A stretch of 8,001 bases of DNA from Nitrospinaceae bacterium (lineage in GTDB: Bacteria > Nitrospinota > Nitrospinia > Nitrospinales > VA-1): assembly GCA_029261435.1 (NCBI GenBank), contig JAJDBI010000285.1, positions 1 to 8,001 of the forward strand, given 5' to 3'. The position numbers and the translations under genes are program-made. The stretch's first letter is position 1, and each line of letters starts with the position of its first letter. Below, piece after piece: positions 1 through 6,736 of this stretch. The notes under the pieces are model-generated. The model saw nothing but the letters and a program-made list of their open reading frames with translations, was not told where the DNA came from and searched no databases.

Positions 1-12
1 GCATCCCCATGT

Positions 13-41
13 GTTGACACCCTGCGGCTAGCAGTTGACAC
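13..41 (+). repeat. Direct repeat GTTGACAC, 21 bp apart
   Basis: GTTGACAC occurs at 13-20 and again at 34-41, a spacing of two helical turns. The second copy contains the -35 box of the promoter above. The first copy has no usable -10 box at 16-18 bp, so it is not obviously a second promoter. It may be an activator site or coincidence. Confidence 0.4.
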
Positions 42-63
42 TTACTAGGCAATGACCTAGAAT
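35..63 (+). promoter_or_regulatory. Sigma-70-type promoter of the TPR/methyltransferase operon
   Basis: A perfect -35 box TTGACA (35-40) is followed by a 17-bp spacer and a -10 box TAGAAT (58-63), one mismatch from consensus. Transcription would start near 69-71, giving a leader of about 55 nt before the ATG at 125. A 5-bp palindrome CTAGG/CCTAG (45-49 and 56-60) overlaps the spacer and the -10 box and could be an operator, but it is short enough to be chance. The match to consensus is seen directly; promoter activity is inferred. Confidence 0.7.
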
Positions 64-124
64 TTAGGACATCACAAATCTAGACAACTGAATTCGGAAC
101 CTTCTATATAGAGAGCGAACCGAT

Positions 125-1249
125 ATGGCTGACGCAGGCAAACCGACAGACTGGATCAAAATGAAAATCGATCCGGAGATTTTTGAAGAGTTGGGTGTCC
201 GAGACCCTGAAGAGACCAAGCGGGAAATGGCAATCACCAAAAAAACCCGACAGGTGAATAAAGAGCTTAAAACCGATCCCGACAATCTCGATCTTCAAAT
301 GGAATTGGCCACCTTGATGATCGATGGTGCCAGTTATGAAGATGCCATCAAAATGCTCATGGCCATTCGCAATAAAAGACCTAAAGACGCCAAGGTTTAT
401 AAACTTCTGGGCACCGCATATGTATTGTTCAATCATGAAGAAGAAGCAATGATTGAATTGAACCGTGCCTGCGAACTGGACCCTAAAGATGCAGAAAACC
501 ACTTCAATCTCGGAGGCCTCTATTTGCTTCGGGACATGTACTCCAACGCCGCGAACTCATTTGAAAAAGTTATTGAGCTCGACCCTACAGACACAACGGC
601 CTATGCCAACCTTGCGGCGGCGTATGACATGCTTAAACTTTACGATAAAGAAATTGTCGCACTCAGAAAAGTATTGATGTTCAACCCGGAAGACAAAGAA
701 CTGCGTGCCGCTCTATCCAATGCCTATTTTCATGGTGAACGCTATGAAGAAGCCATTGACGCCGCTCTCTGCGTGGTGGATATCGATGAGAAAGACACAC
801 AAGCCTACTGCAATCTGGGAAGTTGTTATTCCGTAGTCAATATGGTTGATGATGCCATCAAAGCTTTCAAAAAAGCCAGCGAACTGGCGCCCGACTATTC
901 CCTGCCTCACACAAACCTGGGAACTCTTTATGCCAATATGGGACGACCTGAAGCCGCTATCAAATCATTCAAAACAGCGGTGAGTCTGAACGGCCAAGAC
1001 GTTGGGGCCTGGTTCAGCCTGTATAATTGCTATAAAGAAGTTGGATTGATGGAAGACTCGCAGGAAGCCTACAGAAAATATGAGACGTTGTTGAACGAGC
1101 CCGCTCCTGTTGCAACAGAAGGCGGAAACAATCCCTCAAATATTCCCGGCGGAGTTTCTCAAACCAGTCAATACGCTGGCGGCGGCGATATGGAAGGAAA
1201 TGCACCTGGCATGGAAACATTGGCAGATGCCAATGAGGACCCCATTTAG
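125..1249 (+). CDS. TPR-repeat protein, eight tandem motifs
   Basis: This is a cytoplasmic tetratricopeptide-repeat protein of 374 residues and probably a protein-protein interaction scaffold; no catalytic domain is visible. Eight 34-residue repeats run without gaps from about residue 54 to 325. The helix-ending proline position recurs at 52, 86, 120, 154, 188, 256 and 326, with Glu222 and Gly290 replacing it in two repeats, and the LGxxY and A/N-F-K-A signature positions are well kept. The first 50 residues are charged and helical, with no signal peptide or membrane segment. The last 50 (325-374) form a Gly/Asn/Ser-rich, acidic, probably disordered tail. The ATG is preceded by a weak purine-rich site (AGAGAG, 9 nt upstream), and a strong promoter lies just before it. 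The methyltransferase gene begins 19 bp after the stop, so the two are probably co-transcribed. The TPR fold is certain; the client is unknown, with the downstream enzyme as the obvious candidate. Confidence 0.93.
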   Translation: MADAGKPTDWIKMKIDPEIFEELGVRDPEETKREMAITKKTRQVNKELKTDPDNLDLQMELATLMIDGASYEDAIKMLMAIRNKRPKDAKVYKLLGTAYVLFNHEEEAMIELNRACELDPKDAENHFNLGGLYLLRDMYSNAANSFEKVIELDPTDTTAYANLAAAYDMLKLYDKEIVALRKVLMFNPEDKELRAALSNAYFHGERYEEAIDAALCVVDIDEKDTQAYCNLGSCYSVVNMVDDAIKAFKKASELAPDYSLPHTNLGTLYANMGRPEAAIKSFKTAVSLNGQDVGAWFSLYNCYKEVGLMEDSQEAYRKYETLLNEPAPVATEGGNNPSNIPGGVSQTSQYAGGGDMEGNAPGMETLADANEDPI

Positions 1250-1268
1250 CCTCCTCTGAAATTTCAAC

Positions 1269-2651
1269 ATGACCCATCCAAATATGGTTGCGCTTGGGGA
1301 TTTCAAGCCATCAGACTATTGGGCCACCCATGTCAACTCCATTTTCTATGGCATCAAGGGTCCCGAAATCCACAACCATTTTCAAACTTATGTGAGCCTC
1401 GACTACCGCCTGGCTCACGCACTCGCCAATGATTTTTTTGCCAGGGCTCAAAACCAACAACGCCCCGAAAATAACAAGTGGATCGTGCAGGAATGGGGAG
1501 TGGGCAATGGCAATCTAGCAGCATGTTTTCTCAGTCGCCTGCGCGAAATAGACAGTGATGAAGAGGTCTATCCTTTTGTCTATTACATCCTTTGTGATGA
1601 GTCCGAAGAAATTCTGAAAGGCGTGAGAGCCAACCCCCGCCTGCAGGAACACGCCGGAAAATTTTCTACAGTTCGCGTGCACGCCGAACATCTGGACTGT
1701 TTTCGGCCTCACTCCGTATCAAAAATAATCACCAACGAAATCTGGGACGATCTGGCAACCAAAGTTTTGCTGAAGCATCAAGGTCTTTATTACGAGGAAT
1801 ATCTTTGCCCTTTTCTCAAGGCAGGGGCACTGCCTGGCGGATCAGATGCTTTTCTTGATCAATTTCAAAACAAGGATCTGGATAGACTTGCCGAGATTCC
1901 CAACTTTCTCGACACCATATACTGGGAACGGGACTTTCAAAGAGTCGACCTGGATGACTGGCCTTTTTCCGAAATCTTAAGGGCCCACGCAGTAGAGTTT
2001 AAAGATGAAATTCCCATGCCCGTTAATACCGGGGCTTTTGCCGCAATTAAAAAAGCCAAAGAACTTTTGGGACCTGGAAATTTCGGCTACACCAGTTTTG
2101 ACTACGGCATGAAAACGATGAAAGAACTCAATCAGGAGGGGCGACCTTATTTCAATTTATACGGTGGACAGTACACGTTTATGGTGAACTTTCCACTACT
2201 TGAAAATATAGGTCGGTCTCTGGGATTTACTGAAATCACCTGTGAATACCAAAATCAGTTTGTGGGAAGAGACCTTGGATCTGACGTGGTCAGCTTGGTG
2301 GACCTGGTGCAAAACCACCCACAGGTCGCCAACATAGCCTCATGGGATAGAGATATTCTGATGCTGGGCACACTTCATGCTCTCAACACTGTTTATCGAA
2401 GCCCCTACTCAGGAAAACTCAATTACCCGGCACTTGAAGGCACCCCCAAAAAGCAAAGAAAGCAAATCGCTCAACTGGCGAAAAACCTGAGCAGCAGGGG
2501 TGTTCCCGACACTGTGGCCTATGTCACTCGGGAAGAAGTTCTCGCCGCACTGAAACCACTTCGGAAACTGGGCTACCGGGAAAAAGATATGCAGTCCGCT
2601 TTTCAAGCCCCGGCTCCACCGGTTTCATTTGTCCGTTTACTGTTCAGCTAG
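1269..2651 (+). CDS. MidA/NDUFAF7-family SAM-dependent methyltransferase
   Basis: Predicted class I S-adenosylmethionine-dependent methyltransferase of the DUF185 (PF02636) family. The human member NDUFAF7 dimethylates an arginine of the complex I subunit NDUFS2 during assembly; most bacterial members have unknown substrates. Family landmarks appear in order: a glycine-rich SAM loop, QEWGVGNGN (74-82); NEIWDDLATKVL (156-167), the counterpart of the family's SNEFFDALPV motif; YTSFDYG (274-280), the family's LLIDYG strand; and GGQYTFMVNFPLL (299-311), matching the GGDLTAHVDF type motif. There is no signal peptide. At 460 residues it is longer than the usual 350-400, with an extra basic C-terminal region after about residue 360. 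The start is uncertain: no good Shine-Dalgarno precedes 1269, and an in-frame ATG at 1284 (Met6) is an alternative. Family membership is fairly secure; the target protein is not known. Confidence 0.82.
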   Translation: MTHPNMVALGDFKPSDYWATHVNSIFYGIKGPEIHNHFQTYVSLDYRLAHALANDFFARAQNQQRPENNKWIVQEWGVGNGNLAACFLSRLREIDSDEEVYPFVYYILCDESEEILKGVRANPRLQEHAGKFSTVRVHAEHLDCFRPHSVSKIITNEIWDDLATKVLLKHQGLYYEEYLCPFLKAGALPGGSDAFLDQFQNKDLDRLAEIPNFLDTIYWERDFQRVDLDDWPFSEILRAHAVEFKDEIPMPVNTGAFAAIKKAKELLGPGNFGYTSFDYGMKTMKELNQEGRPYFNLYGGQYTFMVNFPLLENIGRSLGFTEITCEYQNQFVGRDLGSDVVSLVDLVQNHPQVANIASWDRDILMLGTLHALNTVYRSPYSGKLNYPALEGTPKKQRKQIAQLAKNLSSRGVPDTVAYVTREEVLAALKPLRKLGYREKDMQSAFQAPAPPVSFVRLLFS

Positions 2652-2682
2652 CAAATACCAGCCTATACATTGCATTAACGAT

Positions 2683-2695
2683 CTGCTATAAGCAG
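2683..2695 (+). terminator. Small hairpin after the methyltransferase gene
   Basis: CTGCT (2683-2687), loop ATA, AGCAG (2691-2695) form a 5-bp hairpin about 30 bp after the stop codon, followed only by CTTTC. This is a weak intrinsic terminator at best; the larger inverted repeat that follows may matter more. Confidence 0.25.
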
Positions 2696-2698
2696 CTT

Positions 2699-2763
2699 TC
2701 AATCAAAAGCAAACATTAAGTAATTTCCCTTAAAAAAAGTCTGCATTACTTAACTTTGATTGA
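2699..2763. repeat. Long two-step inverted repeat between convergent genes
   Basis: Two nested perfect 9-bp arms are visible. The outer pair is TCAATCAAA (2699-2707) with TTTGATTGA (2755-2763). The inner pair is TTAAGTAAT (2716-2724) with ATTACTTAA (2745-2753). They are separated by an 8-nt bulge on the left, a 1-nt bulge on the right, and a 20-nt loop that contains a run of seven A. The position between the convergent methyltransferase gene and purK suggests a shared bidirectional transcription end. The stems are AT-rich and no classical U-tract follows directly. Confidence 0.55.
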
Positions 2764-2767
2764 GAAT

Positions 2768-2785
2768 TATATTCTTCAGAATATA
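2768..2785. terminator. AT-rich hairpin near the end of purK
   Basis: TATATTC (2768-2774), loop TTCA, GAATATA (2779-2785) make a perfect 7-bp stem just beyond the purK stop codon (2802-2804). On the plus strand a T5 run follows at 2795-2799. It may contribute to termination together with the larger inverted repeat next to it, but the stem has only one G-C pair. Confidence 0.3.
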
Positions 2786-2801
2786 TTGTCGATGTTTTTA
2801 A

Positions 2802-3941
2802 CTAGGGGCATTGTGTGAGCGGCGTGGAATTGAAAAATTTTCGACCAGCTAATTCAGCTTCGCCAGCCAGTTGGAGTAATGCCGCTAGACGCAGGTCAAA
2901 TTCCTCAGGCGAACAATCACTAGTCAAGGTAACATGCCCCACCTTACGTCCTGTTTTTACTGACTTGTCATAAAAATGCAGTGAAGCGCCTGGAATATTT
3001 CGGATTTCCGCTTCCACTGGCAAACGACCAATCAAATTGACCATTGCCGAAGTTTGTGCCGATGAGGTTTCACCCAAAGGAAGTCCACAAATGGCTCGTA
3101 GATGGTTCTCGAATTGTGAAGTTTCTGCAGCTTCGATTGTCCAATGACCACTGTTATGAACGCGAGGTGCTACCTCATTGGCGAGTAGTTGATCTCCAAC
3201 TTGAAAAAGTTCCAGCGCCATCACACCTACGTAATCCAGGTTATCCATAATACTTATAATTTTCGCTTTGGCTCGGACTTGCATGGGATCATCTTCTCGA
3301 CTGATCGATAGACGTAGTATTCCATCGCGATGGTGGTTTTCACTCACTGGATAGAAAACCATATCTCCATTTTGATTGCGAGCCGCGATGATAGACAGTT
3401 CTCTTCTGAATTCGACCATAGATTCAACGATACATGGGGCTTTTCCAACCTCTTCCCATGCAGCAGAAAGGTCGATTTCTTTACGCAACAAAGCTTGCCC
3501 TTTGCCATCGTAACCCTGAGTACGATTTTTGAGGACAGCTGGAAAGCCAATATCTTCCATGGCATTTATCAACTTTTCCAGACTATCAACTGGTGCGAAA
3601 TTTACAGTAGGAATTCCCAGGGTATGAAAGAGAAGTTTCTCAGGCAGGCGATCTCTGACCACAGACAAAATCGAAGATGCAGGGTGAAGGGGAATTTGTC
3701 GCTGAAGCGATTCCACTAATGATAGCGGGATATTTTCAAATTCGTACGTCACGACATCGGCCCACTTCACAAGGTGCTCCTGTGCGCGCTTATCCTCATA
3801 GGGAGCACATAGATGCTCTCCATAAGGCGCAGCGCATGCGTGACTATCGGGACAAAGAAACATAAAACTTAACCCCAGCGAGCTACCAGCTTGGGCCATC
3901 ATACGAGCAAGTTGACCACCACCGAGCACACCAATATTCAT
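2802..3941 (-). CDS. purK: N5-carboxyaminoimidazole ribonucleotide synthase
   Basis: PurK is a cytoplasmic ATP-grasp ligase that joins bicarbonate to AIR, using ATP, to give N5-CAIR, the substrate of PurE in de novo purine synthesis. The protein (379 aa, normal length) has the N-terminal GVLGGGQLARMM dinucleotide-type loop (4-15), YEFENIP (66-72), the DRLPEK segment (97-102) and LKNRTQGYDGKGQ (137-149), the ATP-grasp glycine loop. It also has NEVAPRVHNSGHWTIEA (255-271) with metal and substrate residues, and the C-terminal HFYDK/GRKVGHV motif (322-337). The start chosen is the ATG whose A overlaps the TGA of purE (TGATG), pointing to translational coupling. A TTG one codon earlier is possible but less likely. 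All key motifs are intact. Confidence 0.96.
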   Translation of the reverse strand: MNIGVLGGGQLARMMAQAGSSLGLSFMFLCPDSHACAAPYGEHLCAPYEDKRAQEHLVKWADVVTYEFENIPLSLVESLQRQIPLHPASSILSVVRDRLPEKLLFHTLGIPTVNFAPVDSLEKLINAMEDIGFPAVLKNRTQGYDGKGQALLRKEIDLSAAWEEVGKAPCIVESMVEFRRELSIIAARNQNGDMVFYPVSENHHRDGILRLSISREDDPMQVRAKAKIISIMDNLDYVGVMALELFQVGDQLLANEVAPRVHNSGHWTIEAAETSQFENHLRAICGLPLGETSSAQTSAMVNLIGRLPVEAEIRNIPGASLHFYDKSVKTGRKVGHVTLTSDCSPEEFDLRLAALLQLAGEAELAGRKFFNSTPLTQCP

Positions 3942-4447
3942 CAACCAGTCTCACTTGGATCAGGGTTTGCCAATACAGTATCAGTTTGTTGTTTACGATA
4001 GTTCTTCAACGCTGTTTTAATTTGTGGGTACTTATTACCAAGAATACTTGCTGCCAACAGCGCCGCATTGGCAGCTCCCGCCCGGCCTATGGCCAAGGTT
4101 CCGACGGGAATTCCTTTAGGCATTTGAACAATTGAAAGCAGTGAGTCCATTCCATTAAGAGTTTTGGATTGTACGGGTACTCCTAATACGGGCAGAGAAG
4201 TTTTAGCTGCTGCCATTCCGGGCAAATGTGCAGCCCCTCCAGCTCCGGCGATAATTACTTCGATACCAAGTTGTTCGGCATTTTCAGCATACTGAAAAAG
4301 CTTGTCGGGCGTGCGATGAGCCGATACAACTTCTACTGTATGCGGCACATCGAGTAGCTTTAAAATATCAACTGCATGCCGCATGGTTTCCCCGTCGGAT
4401 TTAGAACCCATAATAATACCGATGAGCACATGGTTTTCATAATTCAT
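3941..4447 (-). CDS. purE: N5-carboxyaminoimidazole ribonucleotide mutase
   Basis: Class I PurE moves the carboxyl group of N5-CAIR to C4 to form CAIR, directly after PurK in purine synthesis. With the chosen start the protein has 168 residues, the normal size for the family. It shows IIMGSKSD (11-18), VSAHRTP (41-47) with the catalytic histidine at 44, AGAGGAAHLPGM (67-78), GVPV (89-92), LLSIVQMPKGIPVGT (103-117) and GAANAAL (124-130). The reading frame is open back to a GTG at 4510, but the extra 21 residues have no family counterpart, whereas AGGAG precedes the ATG at 4447. The gene overlaps purK by one base. The C-terminal tail after about residue 150 is polar and probably flexible. Confidence 0.96.
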   Translation of the reverse strand: MNYENHVLIGIIMGSKSDGETMRHAVDILKLLDVPHTVEVVSAHRTPDKLFQYAENAEQLGIEVIIAGAGGAAHLPGMAAAKTSLPVLGVPVQSKTLNGMDSLLSIVQMPKGIPVGTLAIGRAGAANAALLAASILGNKYPQIKTALKNYRKQQTDTVLANPDPSETG

Positions 4448-4459
4448 TAAAGGGATTAA

Positions 4460-4464
4460 CTCCT
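4460..4464 (-). promoter_or_regulatory. Ribosome binding site deciding the purE start
   Basis: On the minus strand AGGAG lies 12 nt before the ATG at 4447. Neither of the upstream in-frame candidates (GTG at 4510, ATG at 4474) has a comparable site. The spacing is somewhat long, so the evidence is supportive rather than decisive. Confidence 0.5.
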
Positions 4465-4600
4465 GTTCATACATGAAAAAGGGTTGGGGTGTATGAGTTA
4501 ACAGCTCCACTACATGAGGTTTTTGTGACCCGGGAATTTCCCATACATTTATTTTTTCAAAGTATTTTTTGCCATAATAGCCTAAAAAACAAATTATAAA

Positions 4601-4626
4601 TATTCGATAATTATTCGAAAATAATT
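4601..4626. repeat. Overlapping direct and inverted repeat, candidate operator
   Basis: TATTCGA occurs at 4601-4607 and 4612-4618, an 11-bp period of about one helical turn. The second copy overlaps a perfect 7-bp inverted repeat, AATTATT (4609-4615), CGAA, AATAATT (4620-4626). The cluster sits immediately upstream of the TATAAT on the purE-reading strand, where a regulator could act. In such AT-rich DNA short repeats arise easily, so this is a candidate only. Confidence 0.4.
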
Positions 4627-4934
4627 TGATTTTTTAAAACTATAAAACTGAAAATAAACTGGCTAAACCATCATCACCTGATCTATATTTGGATTGTCAC
4701 AAAAGTTGAAGGGTGATAGTCAACCCAAGGCATCTTTTGCAGCTACACAGCTATATGTATGAAAATAAATGAATATTTCACACCCTGTCTTGTAGATAAT
4801 CTATTTTCAGGTGCTTGATGTATCATATTCACCTTAAGCCATTAGAAACCAAAGACCGCCTCAAGTCGTGGCAAAAAGTTTTATATTTACTGCATTCAAA
4901 TTTGATTTTCGATAAAAATCTTTAAGGACCCAGG

Positions 4935-4953
4935 AAAAGTTTTTGCAACTTTT
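4935..4953. repeat. Palindrome upstream of the dabB-like gene
   Basis: AAAAGTT (4935-4941), loop TTTGC, AACTTTT (4947-4953) form a perfect 7-bp inverted repeat. It is directly followed by TATGAT (4954-4959) and TACAAT (4963-4968), two possible -10 boxes. It could be an operator or activator site for the downstream transport genes. A second small palindrome, GATTTT/AAAATC (4904-4909 and 4915-4920), lies just upstream. Function is inferred from position only. Confidence 0.35.
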
Positions 4954-5025
4954 TATGATTTCTACAATCGAACTCAACAAAGCAGGAAACCAGAGTTTAA
5001 ATCAGGAAATAGAAATATCTAATTT

Positions 5026-6717
5026 ATGACCATCCCGTTTCTCATTCTCCTTTTTCCTTTTTCAGCTGGAATCCTCATCGGGGTTTTTGGCAAACACATG
5101 CCTTCTCATGTTGCCAAGGTGGGGGTTATTGCAACGGCGAGTTCATTTTTTCTTTCTGCCTGGACTCTCTATTGCGTGAGCACAGAGGGCCCAATCCATT
5201 TCATGTTGTGGCCGTTTACCCCCGAGAACTCTTCCGTTTTTAAAATTGGAATGCTGGTCGATCGTCTTACAGCCGTCATGATGGTGCTGATCACAAGTGT
5301 CAGTACAGTCATCCATGTTTATTCGATTCGATATTTAGAGGGCGACCCCGGATATGCTCGATTTTTTGCGCTGTTGAGCTTCATGACTTTTGTGATCCTT
5401 TCACTCGTTTCCAGTCCGAACCTGTTCATGTTGTTTGTGTTTTGGCAATTATTAAGCTGGGCGCTCTATCTAATGCTTGCATTTAATTTTTCTAATCGTC
5501 CAGCTTGTCAAAATGCGTTTAAAACTTTTTTCGTCCACCGTGTTGGGGATGTGAGCTTTCTCTGCGGAATATTTCTCGCCTATAAACATTTCGGTACTCT
5601 GGAGTTTATGGAGCTCTTTAAAGCAGCAGCAGAACAGCCTCAAGTGATCTCGTTGTTTTCTGGAATGTTTGATATCAGTGCTGTTACTGCAATCGCATTA
5701 TTAATTTTTGTTGGCGCAATGGCCAAATCATCTCAATTTCCATTACATGTGTGGTTGCCCGATACTATGGATTCCCCCACCCCTGTATCAGCCCTGATGC
5801 ATGCAGGAATTATTAATGCAGGCGGGTTTTTATTGAATCGCCTGGCTCCCTTCTATGCACTTTCACCAAATACACTTCATATTATTTTTGTGATCGGTGC
5901 TCTGACGGTTGTTCTCGGAGCCTGCATGATGCTCGCGCAAAATGATATCAAGAAAACCCTGGGGTTCTCCACCATGGGACAAATGGGATACATGATTATG
6001 GAATGCGGGCTTGGAGCTTTTGCACTGGCAATCTTTCATTTAATCGCACACGGTCTCTTTAAAGCGTCATTATTTCTGGGAGCAGGGCAAGGCATTCATG
6101 CGGCTCGGGAAGAACCAAAGCACCCGAATTCGTCTGAGCATGAACCCAAAAGGTCTTCTAACCAGTTAACTTTTGCAACAGGTCTAATTCTCACGTTAAT
6201 TATGCCGCTGATCATTCTTATGGTTGCGCATGACATGCTGAATATTCCCCTACAGGATGCGCATGGAGCGGTAATATTGCTCTTTTTCGCCTGGGTGACA
6301 GCTTCCCAGGTTATGTTTAGTTTATTTCGGCTGCATGCGGTAGCCTCTTGGAAAGTTGCCAGCTCTATGATAGCCGCCCTGTTTTTAATCGGGTTTGTCT
6401 ATCTTTGGGCCGCAGAGGTTTTCACGCATTTCCTTTATCCCGGGCCAGGGGTGTCAGATGGGTTTTTCGTGGCTGCAGCACTCAACCCGCACGTTTTTGA
6501 CATGCTTATTCTGTTGTCCACCATACTCATTCTCATTAGCTGGGTAAGCGTCTATAGCAATGCCAAAGGTAAAGAAATCTTTATTACGAGTTTGGTCAAT
6601 TCTTTTAGAAAACAACTTTATATCCTTTTGATCAACCGATTCTATGTAGACTTTATTTACGTGCGATGGAGTAACAACATGTTACGTCTGGCTAAAAAAG
6701 TAGCCCACCGTTTTTGA
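5026..6717 (+). CDS. dabB: DabB-like NuoL-family proton-channel subunit
   Basis: Inner-membrane protein of the NuoL/NdhF/MrpA family (PF00361), 563 aa with about 14 membrane helices. It is best read as DabB, which uses the proton gradient to drive the zinc enzyme DabA (DUF2309) in accumulating bicarbonate. Core residues are present: Lys234 in AKSSQFPLHVWLPD (233-246), PTPVSALMHAG (251-261) with His259, DIKKTLGFSTMGQMGYM (307-323), and FHLIAHGLFKASLFLGAG (337-354) with Lys346. The helix 5 Glu of NuoL (motif WEGVG) is Gln141 in FWQLLSWALYLML, and the following RPACQNAFKTFFVHRVGD (158-175) resembles the DabB pattern RPAA-x-AARKKFIVSRLGD. A polar loop (360-380) follows helix 12. The C-terminus, NRFYVDFIYVRW (537-548), matches the NuoL amphipathic tail. 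No other complex I genes are nearby, which argues against true NuoL. A stop codon at 5020-5022 fixes the ATG as first start; the Shine-Dalgarno is poor (AGGA 18 nt upstream). Confidence 0.82.
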   Translation: MTIPFLILLFPFSAGILIGVFGKHMPSHVAKVGVIATASSFFLSAWTLYCVSTEGPIHFMLWPFTPENSSVFKIGMLVDRLTAVMMVLITSVSTVIHVYSIRYLEGDPGYARFFALLSFMTFVILSLVSSPNLFMLFVFWQLLSWALYLMLAFNFSNRPACQNAFKTFFVHRVGDVSFLCGIFLAYKHFGTLEFMELFKAAAEQPQVISLFSGMFDISAVTAIALLIFVGAMAKSSQFPLHVWLPDTMDSPTPVSALMHAGIINAGGFLLNRLAPFYALSPNTLHIIFVIGALTVVLGACMMLAQNDIKKTLGFSTMGQMGYMIMECGLGAFALAIFHLIAHGLFKASLFLGAGQGIHAAREEPKHPNSSEHEPKRSSNQLTFATGLILTLIMPLIILMVAHDMLNIPLQDAHGAVILLFFAWVTASQVMFSLFRLHAVASWKVASSMIAALFLIGFVYLWAAEVFTHFLYPGPGVSDGFFVAAALNPHVFDMLILLSTILILISWVSVYSNAKGKEIFITSLVNSFRKQLYILLINRFYVDFIYVRWSNNMLRLAKKVAHRF

Positions 6718-6736
6718 AACATGACTGATAGCTATT

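Larger units (their letters stand above)
4448..5025. other. AT-rich divergent intergenic region, no gene seen
   Basis: This 578-bp gap separates divergently transcribed purE and the dabB-like gene and must hold both promoters. It is strikingly AT-rich, particularly 4540-4665. On the minus strand a perfect TATAAT lies at 4598-4593, a candidate purE -10 box, but no convincing -35 box is at the right distance. On the plus strand TATGAT (4954-4959) and TACAAT (4963-4968) are candidate -10 boxes for dabB, also without good -35 boxes, so an activator or another sigma factor may be used. Several small palindromes are present and the clearest are listed separately. I could not recognise any known riboswitch, tRNA or small RNA, and no credible small ORF. 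Confidence 0.6.

Noticed and set aside
104..502. Long minus-strand open frame opposite the TPR gene
   Set aside because: It is an antisense shadow of the TPR coding frame with no family features; the plus-strand repeat periodicity is unmistakable.
3942..3944. TTG start of purK one codon upstream of the ATG
   Set aside because: The adjacent ATG overlaps the purE stop as TGATG, a common coupling arrangement, and PurK proteins typically begin at this position.
3941..4510. Longer purE start at GTG 4510, giving 189 residues
   Set aside because: The extra 21 residues have no counterpart in PurE, no ribosome site precedes the GTG, and AGGAG precedes the ATG at 4447.
4593..4621. Full purE promoter around TATAAT on the minus strand
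   Set aside because: No -35 box at 16-18 bp matches better than three of six positions, and perfect TATAAT is easily found by chance in this AT-rich stretch; it is noted only as a candidate -10 box.
4759..4818. Nineteen-codon ORF in the purE-dabB intergenic region
   Set aside because: No ribosome site, no recognisable motif, and a length expected by chance.
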